From Vibrio pelagius (GTDB lineage: Bacteria > Pseudomonadota > Gammaproteobacteria > Enterobacterales > Vibrionaceae), in NCBI RefSeq assembly GCF_024347575.1, contig NZ_AP025503.1:2480001-2544000 (forward strand): a DNA stretch of 64,000 nucleotides, in the 5' to 3' direction. Each line of letters begins with the position of its first letter. Within the stretch, counting starts at the first letter, position 1. The position numbers and the translations under genes are program-made. The notes under the pieces were generated by a model that saw only the letters and a list, made by a program, of their open reading frames with translations, did not search any database and was not told the origin of the DNA. This document shows positions 36,605 through 45,334 of this stretch, one piece after another.

Positions 36605-37513
36605 TTACCCACCTAACATTCTCATTATCCCTGGCGCCGTAATCAAAATCACAATAGGAAACATAATAAAAAGTATTAATGGCACCGACATCTTGGCAGC
36701 AAGTCGACCGATTTTTTCTTCTAACTCAAGCATATGAACTTCCCTAATATCCTTAGCTAAATTAGATAAGACATCATATATAGAAGAACCGTATTGTAAG
36801 CTCTGATTGAGTGTCATCACAAAACTTCTTACTTCGTTGGTGGGTACACGGCTATATAACTCTTCCAGTGCACGTTCTAAACCCACTAACTTTGCTCTCT
36901 CGCTCGTTTTATGAAGCATATGAGATATGTCGAGATCAAATCCCTGCATTTCATGAGCCAGATATGCAATAGATGCTTCGATAGTCATCCCAGTCCTGAC
37001 ACACACACCCATTAGGTCAAGTAAGTAAGGTAATCTATCAGATAGCTTCCGTTGTAATTTCCTCTTCTTCAACTCTAAGTATAGGTCAGGAGCGACAACA
37101 ACGACACTCAACCAAATCGCTATTAATATGATGGTCGTTGTTAATTCCATATGCATATTCGCTGTATAAAATAGAATGAATACTATACCTAATACCATTG
37201 ATATGTATTTTATTGGAAGTAACCATTTGAACCATTTACTATTATAGAAACCAGCTGCAACAAACTTTTTCTCAACATCCCTTTCAGATATAGAAAAAAG
37301 CTGACCGAACCAACGACTGACTGATTCCACTTTTGACGTATTGGAAGACTCTGAGTTATCGTCAAGTAAAACGCCGACTTTATTCAAAGTCTTCTTTCTC
37401 GACTGACTTACAAAAAAAGAATAGAATAATATTCCTAAACCAAGAGCAATCAACCACATAAATATGATTGCTTGCACTTTCCCGTCAGATAGAAATGAAA
37501 TGATATCATTCAT
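36605..37513 (-). CDS. tadC: TadC, inner-membrane platform protein
   Basis: 302 residues with the type II secretion F (GspF) domain from about residue 160: LPYLLDLMGVCVRTGMTIEASIAYLA then LNQSLQYGSSIYDVLSNLA. Hydrophobic segments lie at the N terminus, at about 85-130 and at the C terminus (LFIMFPIVILITAPGIM). TadB and TadC form the platform for pilus extrusion. Its start overlaps the tadB stop by one base. Confidence 0.92.
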   Translation of the reverse strand: MNDIISFLSDGKVQAIIFMWLIALGLGILFYSFFVSQSRKKTLNKVGVLLDDNSESSNTSKVESVSRWFGQLFSISERDVEKKFVAAGFYNSKWFKWLLPIKYISMVLGIVFILFYTANMHMELTTTIILIAIWLSVVVVAPDLYLELKKRKLQRKLSDRLPYLLDLMGVCVRTGMTIEASIAYLAHEMQGFDLDISHMLHKTSERAKLVGLERALEELYSRVPTNEVRSFVMTLNQSLQYGSSIYDVLSNLAKDIREVHMLELEEKIGRLAAKMSVPLILFIMFPIVILITAPGIMRMLGG

Positions 37514-38436
37514 TAGCTAACTCTCTTCATCAATAACCAGACAATCAATATTCCGATCAACTCGCTTACTAACACATAATAAAGTATTGGCTTACCCCGC
37601 TCATTAAACATAACGAAGTCATAATTTTCCGGACTGATGTACTGCAGTAAAAATAGAAAAGCAAATGGTATCGCCGCCACTATTTTAGCTGACATTCTTG
37701 CTTCAGAAGTTAAAGCATACTTCTTCTTGTTAATCGCCCTAGCATCAAACATGAGACGATTGATACGTGTCATTACTTCTTTTAATTGACCACCTCTATC
37801 TAGGTTTGCACGCAAGGTAATAATGAAGAAATAAAACGAAGGATATGGGAATCGTAAGCATGCTTTACGAAACACGTCATCTGGACTTTCACCAATTTTC
37901 ATACGCTCAGCCATTAAGCGAAACTCATTACCGAGATCGTTATCTTGAGAACGTCCGACATACGCTATCGCATGCATTATGCTTTCTCCAGCAGACACTG
38001 AACTAGCAATCATGTTTAGTACATCAGGAAAGTTCTCTTCAAATAATCGAGCCTCCCTTCGTTTCAACCAAATACACATCCAAAAAGAAACAATGAAAAC
38101 TAGAGGTAAAGTAATAAGCAGACTGTCATTTTTAAAAAAGTATGATATTAAATTCGAAATCAAAAAATATGCAACCACTTCAAAAACAATAATTTTTAGT
38201 AGGGGGTATTTACCTATTCGATTAGTAAAGTTATTCCAACTGGTTACTATTTTTTGTAGAAAGGTTTGCTCAGTTAATGACTTAAGATTGACGGCTTGCT
38301 GCTCCGTAGCTACAACATGATCCAAAACGACCGTCTGCCTGCTTGGCTTTAGATAAGATATTGTTTTTTTCTTTTGTAGTGCGGGTAGAAATAATAAGGT
38401 GACACCTCCTACCACCAATAGTAAATAATAGATCAT
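37513..38436 (-). CDS. tadB: TadB, inner-membrane platform protein
   Basis: 307 residues, GspF-domain protein with FPDVLNMIASSVSAGESIMHAIAYV near residue 143 and FYFFIITLRANLDRGGQLKEVM near 205; hydrophobic segments are near residues 1-20, 85-125 and the C terminus. It overlaps tadA by four bases (ATGA). Confidence 0.92.
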   Translation of the reverse strand: MIYYLLLVVGGVTLLFLPALQKKKTISYLKPSRQTVVLDHVVATEQQAVNLKSLTEQTFLQKIVTSWNNFTNRIGKYPLLKIIVFEVVAYFLISNLISYFFKNDSLLITLPLVFIVSFWMCIWLKRREARLFEENFPDVLNMIASSVSAGESIMHAIAYVGRSQDNDLGNEFRLMAERMKIGESPDDVFRKACLRFPYPSFYFFIITLRANLDRGGQLKEVMTRINRLMFDARAINKKKYALTSEARMSAKIVAAIPFAFLFLLQYISPENYDFVMFNERGKPILYYVLVSELIGILIVWLLMKRVS

Positions 38437-39719
38437 GCTACCCTCCCGGCTGATGAAAAGACCGAATCAAGCTGCTGATGTAGACCAAAGAACCGAGCCT
38501 TTTCTACCAAAACCGACCGCTGCATCAATCCAGTAGTAACGTAATTACCACGTATTACTTTGACTTCATTTTGTTGTGGGTCAGGTTGGAATCTAAAGAT
38601 CTCTTCCATTACAACATTGTCACCCTCCATCCCGATGACTTCTGAAATACTCATTACTTTTCGACTACCATCATGCAAACGGCTAACTTGAACAATAATA
38701 TCGATAGCACTAACGATAGTTTTTCTAATCGCCTCAAGAGGTAAATTCTTAGTTGCCATCATAACCATTGACTCTACGCGACCTAGAGCATCTCTCGGAG
38801 TATTAGCATGAAGTGTCGACATTGATCCATCATGCCCTGTGTTCATAGCCTGAAGCATCTCAAACGCCTCTCCACCACGACACTCACCCACGATGATTCG
38901 GTCTGGTCTCATACGAAGAGCATTAATCACCAACGCTCTTTGATCTATTTCTCCTGTATTTTCAATACCTGCCTTTCGTGTTTCCAATCGAACCACGTGA
39001 GGTTGAAGTAGGCTTAATTCGGCGGCATCCTCTATGGTCACAATACGTTCTGACTCTGATATGTGTTGAGATAGAGCATTGAGCAACGTCGTTTTGCCAG
39101 ATCCTGTACCTCCTGAGATCAAAATATTTAAACGACAACGTGAGGCGATCATCAGGACTTGCGCCATCTCTTGGCTCATTGACCCGTACTCAAGTAATCT
39201 CGAAAAATCAATCGCTTGTTTTTTGAACTTTCGGATTGAAATACTCGTACCATCAAGTGCGATAGGGGGAATAACAATATTGACACGGCTACCATCTTGT
39301 AAACGCGCATCACATAAAGGAGAGGAGTCATCGACACGTCGGCCAACTCGACTCGCGATACGCTTAGCAATATCAATCAATTGGCGCTCATCAACAAAAG
39401 TGACGTTAGATTTTTCAACCAAGCCGTTGCGCTCAATGAATATATTGTCATAACCATTAATCATCACATCAGTGATAGAGTCGTCATCCATTAATGGCTG
39501 TAAAGGACCTAAACCATGTAACTCATCCACTAAATTTTGCACATATTGCTGGCGAGTTACAGCAGAGACTGATAATTGGTCTTTATCAATAAGAAGATCG
39601 ACAGCTTGCTTGAGTTGTTTAGCTAATTGTTCACTAGACATAGCATTGATAGCATCCGGTTCCAATGCTTCAAATATCTGACTACGAATCTCTTTATATG
39701 CTTCTACTGGGTTTTTCAT
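38433..39719 (-). CDS. tadA: TadA/CpaF secretion ATPase
   Basis: The cytoplasmic hexameric ATPase that drives Flp pilus extension and retraction. 428 residues. Walker A ISGGTGSGKTTLLNAL is near residue 212, the Asp box IVTIEDAAELSL near 235, Walker B MRPDRIIVGECRGGEAFEML near 278 and the His box STLHANTPRDAL near 305. This is the best-conserved gene of the locus and securely marks a Tad system. Confidence 0.96.
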   Translation of the reverse strand: MKNPVEAYKEIRSQIFEALEPDAINAMSSEQLAKQLKQAVDLLIDKDQLSVSAVTRQQYVQNLVDELHGLGPLQPLMDDDSITDVMINGYDNIFIERNGLVEKSNVTFVDERQLIDIAKRIASRVGRRVDDSSPLCDARLQDGSRVNIVIPPIALDGTSISIRKFKKQAIDFSRLLEYGSMSQEMAQVLMIASRCRLNILISGGTGSGKTTLLNALSQHISESERIVTIEDAAELSLLQPHVVRLETRKAGIENTGEIDQRALVINALRMRPDRIIVGECRGGEAFEMLQAMNTGHDGSMSTLHANTPRDALGRVESMVMMATKNLPLEAIRKTIVSAIDIIVQVSRLHDGSRKVMSISEVIGMEGDNVVMEEIFRFQPDPQQNEVKVIRGNYVTTGLMQRSVLVEKARFFGLHQQLDSVFSSAGRVA

Positions 39720-39729
39720 AGGCTAATCC

Positions 39730-40947
39730 TCAGCGAAACCAACCGTTACTCGATTTACGCTCTTCCCCTAGAATCAAAGCTCCTAAATCTTCTAACGCTC
39801 GAGCTGGTTTTCCTCCATGAGAAATGATCGATTTACCTTCGAGTAGCTTGTGGTCCAACTTTTTAATATGAGGAATAACAATATCAACAGGGCATTTTAA
39901 GAATTTTTCAGCCTCCTCCTGAGATACGGTTGCATCCCCATTAGGTAGCAGACAATTCATCACCATGATGATTCTGACACTGCTATCCAAACCCAAACCA
40001 TCATCCAGTTTTCGTTTGAATTTTCCTGCTTCTCTGAGTGACGATACGCTTGGTGAAAAAGTCAAAACAATGCAGTTTGATAACTCAATTAACTCTCTGA
40101 CGTTGTATATGAGGTTGTTGGTATTTAACAAATCTTCTAGGAGGAAATTGTTTGTTTGAGACAAATGACCAGCCGCGGCTTTAGTGAACTGCTTTATCTC
40201 CTCAATTTCAAGCTCAGGCGAAGTCAGCGAGAGCACCGACAAGGAACTGCTTTGCTTTTTAAGTAAACTTTGAGAAGCGGCATCATCTAAGTTAAGGACT
40301 TGACTGCCGGGTCTAACTTCACGTTTCTCAAAACCCTCTATTCCCATCATTATATCGATATTGCCACCATGATAGGCGTTGTCGACAACGACGCACGAGC
40401 TATGTTTCTCCTTCGAAAAATAACGGCTAATTTCAGCGCACACAAACGTATTTCCGACCCCACCTTTACAACCTAGAAAGCTAATTTGTTTAGCTTTTCT
40501 CACTAAACCAATGCCGCTATTCGCTTCTCTGTTACGGTAAACACCGAGTGTGAAGTCAATGAATTCATCTTTAGTAACGGGCCAGAAAAGGTAATATAGA
40601 ACTAAGCTTCTGAGGCGGCGAATTGTAGAGATTGAGTCCTCTTTACCAACAATGATTACCGACGCACTATTGGGCAAAAGATGACAAATGCGTTCAGCAT
40701 CTACGACAAGATCTCTACTTTCATTGAGTTCAACAACAATAATTTCAATACCTTCTTGTTGGCCGTAAGCTGTGACATTATCATCGGACAGAGGTTGAAA
40801 TTCCGGCAAACTAAAGCCTTCGAAATTACAAGCTTCTCGAATTAAATTTTTACATTCATCTGTCTGATAAAAAACCACGCTACGAATACCGTTTGTTGCT
40901 TGACTCGCATGAGGTATTTTTTTGTTCAAGATATCGATCAAGTCCAT
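39730..40947 (-). CDS. tadZ: TadZ/CpaE ATPase-like localisation protein
   Basis: 405 residues with an N-terminal receiver-like domain (about 20-130) and a C-terminal MinD/ParA-like domain from about 150. The deviant Walker A reads CKGGVGNTFVCAE, with Asn in place of the usual second Lys, as in many TadZ/CpaE proteins, so ATP hydrolysis may be weak. TadZ places the Tad machine at the cell pole in other bacteria. Confidence 0.88.
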   Translation of the reverse strand: MDLIDILNKKIPHASQATNGIRSVVFYQTDECKNLIREACNFEGFSLPEFQPLSDDNVTAYGQQEGIEIIVVELNESRDLVVDAERICHLLPNSASVIIVGKEDSISTIRRLRSLVLYYLFWPVTKDEFIDFTLGVYRNREANSGIGLVRKAKQISFLGCKGGVGNTFVCAEISRYFSKEKHSSCVVVDNAYHGGNIDIMMGIEGFEKREVRPGSQVLNLDDAASQSLLKKQSSSLSVLSLTSPELEIEEIKQFTKAAAGHLSQTNNFLLEDLLNTNNLIYNVRELIELSNCIVLTFSPSVSSLREAGKFKRKLDDGLGLDSSVRIIMVMNCLLPNGDATVSQEEAEKFLKCPVDIVIPHIKKLDHKLLEGKSIISHGGKPARALEDLGALILGEERKSSNGWFR

Positions 40948-40960
40948 TTTCCACCCCTAC

Positions 40961-41458
40961 TTAAAAGTTACTCTTATCGAACATACGTTCGGGATGGGTT
41001 ATGGCTTTCCATCGCATCCCTTCAGGAGCACAACCATTCGTAATTTCGCCATAATGGCCAATCTCTACATACTCACAAATAGGTGTCACTACCTTGTGCA
41101 CTGTGGTAGAAAAGCTGAAATCAAAAGCCTCATTTAAAGTCTTATCGTGATGAATCGATAGCTGTTTTGATTCCATACCACGGCTTTTTAAATACTCAGT
41201 ATATTTATTGACGAAGCGTTTCCCTTCTTTAGTGTTCCAAACAAAGAAAAACTCTTGATTTGCAAAATCATTCCAATTCTCAGAAATATATCCGTCAATA
41301 TAATCCCAAGCTTTTTGTTGCTTATTTTTCTCAATTTTGACCGATAATTGATACTCAATCGGCACAACTTCTATTGCTGGCCCAGATTGTTCTCCTATGT
41401 GCTCAGCGCACCCAAAAACTGCAAGAAGGGGAATAAATATTAGGTTTCGAAGACTCAT
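40961..41458 (-). CDS. rcpB: RcpB/CpaD-position lipoprotein
   Basis: A 165-residue protein with a short signal peptide and a likely lipobox AVFGC (Cys 17). The sequence is divergent and I place it as RcpB (CpaD-like) mostly by position between rcpA and tadZ. Cysteines later in the protein (TPICEYVEIGHYGEITNGC) could form a disulfide. RcpB is an outer-membrane partner of the RcpA secretin. ATGA overlap with rcpA. Confidence 0.65.
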   Translation of the reverse strand: MSLRNLIFIPLLAVFGCAEHIGEQSGPAIEVVPIEYQLSVKIEKNKQQKAWDYIDGYISENWNDFANQEFFFVWNTKEGKRFVNKYTEYLKSRGMESKQLSIHHDKTLNEAFDFSFSTTVHKVVTPICEYVEIGHYGEITNGCAPEGMRWKAITHPERMFDKSNF

Positions 41459-42777
41459 TTTTTAAACCCTCCAGCTGACAATATTTGATTAACAAACTCT
41501 TCTGATGCTTTAGGATAATCATCACTCAGCCCTAGCCAGCGATTTAAATTGTAAGTTCGATGTATCGTAGGAAGCTGAATTTGACTCGGATGAATTGGTT
41601 GCACAAGATTCACGGTTGCGACAATTATCAACTCCGTTTTAGTTCTTTCGGTTGCTGTTTTTCTAAACAGAGCACCTAAAACCGGAATATCGCCAATATA
41701 TGGTATACGTCTTAGCTCCTCTCGCTCTTCAGTACTCAATAATCCAGCCAGAACAAAACTCTGACCGTCGCCTAGCTCAACAGTCGTTCGAGCTCTACGA
41801 GTTTTAAGGGCAGGTAAATCAAAATTTTCATTTTGATATTGATTATCCAACGCACTTACTTCGGGAAGCATTGACAGCTTGATCTTATCGTCATTTAAAA
41901 CCTTCGCCATCAACTCCAGGCGAATACCATACTCACGGTATTCAACATCAGTACTGCCGTCGATTACCGTAACTACTGGTATTTCCCCACCCGCCAAGAA
42001 GCTTGCGGTCTCGCCAGATATAACAGAAAGATTTGGCTCGGCAAGTACTTGCCCGACTCGATCGTCACCTATTGCAGTGATGACAGAAATGATGTCGTCA
42101 GCGCTAAATGATGTTAGTTGATCGACGAAAACACCAGGGGAAACCGTACCAATCTCAATCCCAAACTCCTCCAAGAACGTATGCGACACTTCCGCAATTG
42201 ATATTTTCACGTTAACTTGCTTGGTTGTTTTGACCTCAATGTTGTCTACAACACCGGGGTAGCGATAACGGCGCATAAATGCCATTTCATATTCTTCATC
42301 ACCAATCTGCCAATTTACGTTGGTGATTTCCGCTTCTTTACCTAACAGTTCGCCAGTTAATCGATAGATTTCTTCTTTGGTTTTCTCTGAAGCAACAGTG
42401 CCGCTCAAAACTGCTTGTTCACCCAAATTGTAAACACTTACATCTGCATCTGGATAACGAAGTGCTATCTGTTGCTCAATATGAACAAGGCTTTTATTCA
42501 CAACCAATTTATTAGAAATAATTGTGTTACCTTCTTTGTCAAATACCATAAACGAAGCGTTTCCGGTTTGACGCCCAAAGAACACAACTTTGTTTTCATC
42601 AATAACTTGATAATCTGCAACCTCAGGATCTGAAATGAACACTGAGCCAATCTCTTGCTTCGTTGTTATATTACGAGCATCACCTTCAGATAAATTAATC
42701 ACGCGAGCTTGTGCAGCTTGAACAAAAATCATCAGGCATATTATTGAAAACCAATGAGGAACATTTATTATTTTCAT
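41455..42777 (-). CDS. rcpA: RcpA/CpaC secretin
   Basis: The outer-membrane channel for the Flp pilus. ATG 42777 has GAGGG eight bases ahead; the frame extends 15 codons further upstream without similarity. The 440-residue protein has a signal peptide (ending VQAAQA), an N-terminal pilus-channel domain and a BON-like segment (from about 25), and the secretin domain from about 225, with VLAEPNLSVISGETASFLAGGEIPV and the late ELRRIPYIGDIPVLGALFR motif. Confidence 0.93.
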   Translation of the reverse strand: MKIINVPHWFSIICLMIFVQAAQARVINLSEGDARNITTKQEIGSVFISDPEVADYQVIDENKVVFFGRQTGNASFMVFDKEGNTIISNKLVVNKSLVHIEQQIALRYPDADVSVYNLGEQAVLSGTVASEKTKEEIYRLTGELLGKEAEITNVNWQIGDEEYEMAFMRRYRYPGVVDNIEVKTTKQVNVKISIAEVSHTFLEEFGIEIGTVSPGVFVDQLTSFSADDIISVITAIGDDRVGQVLAEPNLSVISGETASFLAGGEIPVVTVIDGSTDVEYREYGIRLELMAKVLNDDKIKLSMLPEVSALDNQYQNENFDLPALKTRRARTTVELGDGQSFVLAGLLSTEEREELRRIPYIGDIPVLGALFRKTATERTKTELIIVATVNLVQPIHPSQIQLPTIHRTYNLNRWLGLSDDYPKASEEFVNQILSAGGFKK

Positions 42778-42796
42778 ATTGTTACCCTCTAAATTC

Positions 42797-43588
42797 TTAT
42801 CGAATTCTCGCACTGTCACCACGATATTCGACTATAGCTCTATATTCAGGTAGCACATCCCCCGAATTCGCCTGTAACTGCTCCGCAAATTCAGGGCCAA
42901 TTGATTTATGTATTTCTATTTTCGCGATATTTTTCGCAATCGAAAGTGTAGCCACTTGCTTTCGTGAAAGCTCAAGTATTAAAACCACCCCAGCAAGCTG
43001 CTCTTGACCCGCTTCTTCTGAACTAAAATTCTCAATTTTTAAGACTTTCACCGCTAATAAAATGGGTGATACTGATACACTTTGAAATTCATTAACTTCG
43101 TCCTCAATAGCCAAATTTTGTTGCTGAGAACTCAACGCGATAACATCCACTTTTGTGCCGTGGTCAATAACACCACCAACTATAGATTCACGGTTCACAA
43201 TGATCGGATAGGGAACCATTTGGTCAGAGATGGTTGCGTCAATGTAACCTTGCTGATCTGGCGTGACATACATACTTGTTTGGAGCCACTCTCCCGACGA
43301 TACAGCTTTTCTAGCAACAGCGCCGTTAGGAATAATTTCGGCGATATCACCTTGCGAGACAGGAATCTGACTTTCGGGAATCTGTTTAATTGAGAATTGA
43401 ACAGGAGATAAGACTTGGCCACGATCCAGATGCTCATTCAGGACCAACACTTTGACACGCTTCTCTTGCTCTACAGGTGCAGCTGTTACTTCTTCTACGT
43501 TGCTCTGATTAAGGTATTGCTGGGAAATGCCAAACAAACCAGCCCCAATTGCAATCAGGCCAACAGGAACAATAATCTTGATGCTCAT
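42797..43588 (-). CDS. rcpC: RcpC/CpaB pilus assembly protein
   Basis: 263 residues with an N-terminal hydrophobic helix and an SAF domain from about residue 48 (VLVLNEHLDRGQVLSPVQF), then the RcpC/CpaB region (GYIDATISDQMVPYPIIVN, GGVIDHGTKVDVIA). It probably acts in the periplasm with the RcpA channel. Clear AGGAGACGAC ribosome-binding site. Confidence 0.9.
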   Translation of the reverse strand: MSIKIIVPVGLIAIGAGLFGISQQYLNQSNVEEVTAAPVEQEKRVKVLVLNEHLDRGQVLSPVQFSIKQIPESQIPVSQGDIAEIIPNGAVARKAVSSGEWLQTSMYVTPDQQGYIDATISDQMVPYPIIVNRESIVGGVIDHGTKVDVIALSSQQQNLAIEDEVNEFQSVSVSPILLAVKVLKIENFSSEEAGQEQLAGVVLILELSRKQVATLSIAKNIAKIEIHKSIGPEFAEQLQANSGDVLPEYRAIVEYRGDSARIR

Positions 43589-43600
43589 GTCGTCTCCTTA

Positions 43601-44047
43601 CTAAGTGATGGATGCCAAAACTCCTACGCACCCTCCCACGCTAATTGCCACCCCATAAGGAACACCTTGAGACTTCCGAGAAGGTAAAACCTTACACATG
43701 GTTAATTCACACAACGCTACTCCACCACCAACAACGAGAATAACCAAAACAGAGGTGAACAAGAAATTTGGGGAGATAAACATAGATAGGACGGATATTA
43801 ACTTTACGTCGCCAGCTCCCCATACTCCAAACTTCCACAACAACAAACCGATGATAAAAATAGACAGTAAAGATTCAAAGTAAAACTCTAAGTAACCGTA
43901 GTAACTAGAAAAAAAAAGAAAGAAGAGCAATACTATCACTGAAGTATTGGGGATAATTCTCTTATGAATATCGAAGTAACAAATCAATATTAAACAGATA
44001 AAAAATCCCCAAAGAAATATTTTGAATGGTAATAAACTCTCGATCAT
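43601..44047 (-). CDS. tadV: TadV/CpaA prepilin peptidase
   Basis: An inner-membrane aspartic peptidase of 148 residues (short form without the methyltransferase part). The two catalytic Asp are in CYFDIHKRIIPN near residue 26 and GAGDVKL near residue 76, the GxGD signature. It cleaves Flp, TadE and TadF after Gly. It starts nine bases after flp. Confidence 0.93.
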   Translation of the reverse strand: MIESLLPFKIFLWGFFICLILICYFDIHKRIIPNTSVIVLLFFLFFSSYYGYLEFYFESLLSIFIIGLLLWKFGVWGAGDVKLISVLSMFISPNFLFTSVLVILVVGGGVALCELTMCKVLPSRKSQGVPYGVAISVGGCVGVLASIT

Positions 44048-44056
44048 TACTAAATA

Positions 44057-44266
44057 TTACTTACCATCCATTGCATTCTTGATGTTTTTCACTCCTTCGG
44101 TTAACGCATCATCTAACGTACCACTACCGGTACCGTTAAATACAGCAATAACCACTGCCGCTACTGCCACACCCAATACGGCATACTCAATTGCGGTCAC
44201 ACCGCGTTCGTCATTTTTGAACTCTTCAAGTAGTAGTTTCGCTTTGATATAAGTTGATAAAAACAT
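44057..44266 (-). CDS. flp: Flp major pilin
   Basis: 69 residues from ATG 44266 with GGAG six bases ahead; the longer frame to 44302 lacks support. The leader ends DERG, and cleavage before VTAIEYAVLGVAVAAVV would leave Glu at +5 and Tyr at +6, the Flp motif. The hydrophobic helix is followed by a small polar tail. It is the first and probably most strongly expressed gene of the Tad operon. Confidence 0.94.
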   Translation of the reverse strand: MFLSTYIKAKLLLEEFKNDERGVTAIEYAVLGVAVAAVVIAVFNGTGSGTLDDALTEGVKNIKNAMDGK

Positions 44267-44551
44267 AATGAACTCCATGTCACTCTTTTGGTTTGCACTC
44301 ACATGAGCGCCTCTCCCCTAAAACGCAGATAAAACAATGCCCTAGGAGGAATCTAAAATGAGTACGCTTTAATGTGATCTTTTATTTCATCACTTACGTA
44401 TGTACCTCGTTTTTTATTTCAGTACATTTCAGATCAAGCCGTTAGTATTTTCTTACTAAGAATTTGACCTTTCTTATTATTCTTCTAGTATTTAACAAAC
44501 CAATAATAAACTGGATTCATAAGGTAAACTCCTTATCAAATAGTTAGAGTT
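44267..44551. promoter_or_regulatory. flp / AraC divergent regulatory region
   Basis: A 285-bp AT-rich gap with three dyads: GTGAT-N10-ATCAC (44374-44393), TGTAC...GTACA (44401-44426) and TTAGTA-N6-TACTAA (44442-44459). I cannot assign -10 and -35 boxes with confidence. The dyads are candidate sites for the AraC-type protein or another regulator of pilus expression. Confidence 0.4.
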
Positions 44552-45250
44552 ATGGAGAAAGCAAATTTTTTTGGCGATGAATTAAATTATTTAGATTCTT
44601 GCTTGGTGAAAGTAATCCAGTCTAATTTTATTATTCGTCATGCCGGATGGGACATATCTGTACTTAGTGAACCAAATCAGTCATTTAACTTTCTCTACCT
44701 CAATAGTAGTAAGAATATACAACTCGCTACTATTGCAGAGAAAATAGCGATTAATTTAAATCGGGATATGATTGTCATCCACAATAATATCTATCAACAC
44801 TCCAAAAATATATGCAACTTGATCCATATAAATGAAAGAAGTGTCCAAGCCTCTAATCACCTCTCAACAATATTGGAAAAGCACAAACAGTTAAATAACA
44901 ACACTAATGCTCATCATTTATCGCATCGATTCAACATAGAAGGCACAATTTCTTATATCGATGAACATTTGAATGACGCTTTGACTGAAAAGGACGTAGC
45001 TGATCACTGCCATCTATCGGTCAACTATTTTTCGAAAGTCTTTCACACCAACGTGGGGGTAAGTTTTCAAGAGTACGTAATGACTGCACGTATTGAACAA
45101 GCCAAGCTAACATTGATACAGAAAAGGGATCACACTATCGCCAACGTGGCGTATATGTTGGGCTTCAAAGATGTCTCATACTTTAGTCGTTTGTTTAAAA
45201 AAAAGACCGGGCTCACACCTGGACAATTTAGGAAGTTTGGAAACCACTAA
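44552..45250 (+). CDS. AraC-family transcriptional regulator, likely Tad regulator
   Basis: 232 residues. The C-terminal AraC DNA-binding domain (from about 130) has two helix-turn-helix motifs, DALTEKDVADHCHLSVNYFS and TIANVAYMLGFKDVSYFSRLFKKKTG, ending TPGQFRK. The N-terminal 125 residues match no domain I recognise, so the signal is unknown. It is divergent from flp, suggesting control of the Tad operon. Like that locus it appears AT-rich. Confidence 0.85.
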   Translation: MEKANFFGDELNYLDSCLVKVIQSNFIIRHAGWDISVLSEPNQSFNFLYLNSSKNIQLATIAEKIAINLNRDMIVIHNNIYQHSKNICNLIHINERSVQASNHLSTILEKHKQLNNNTNAHHLSHRFNIEGTISYIDEHLNDALTEKDVADHCHLSVNYFSKVFHTNVGVSFQEYVMTARIEQAKLTLIQKRDHTIANVAYMLGFKDVSYFSRLFKKKTGLTPGQFRKFGNH

Positions 45251-45334
45251 TTTTACTCCCTAAAAGATAAGTTACGTGCTATGTTTAACATAATTTTAAC
45301 AATAATAACTTAGCGAAAAACATGGAGTTAGACA

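Noticed and set aside
44374..44393. GTGAT-N10-ATCAC as a CRP site at flp
   Set aside because: The spacing between half-sites is 10, not the 4 required between GTGAT and ATCAC of a CRP site.
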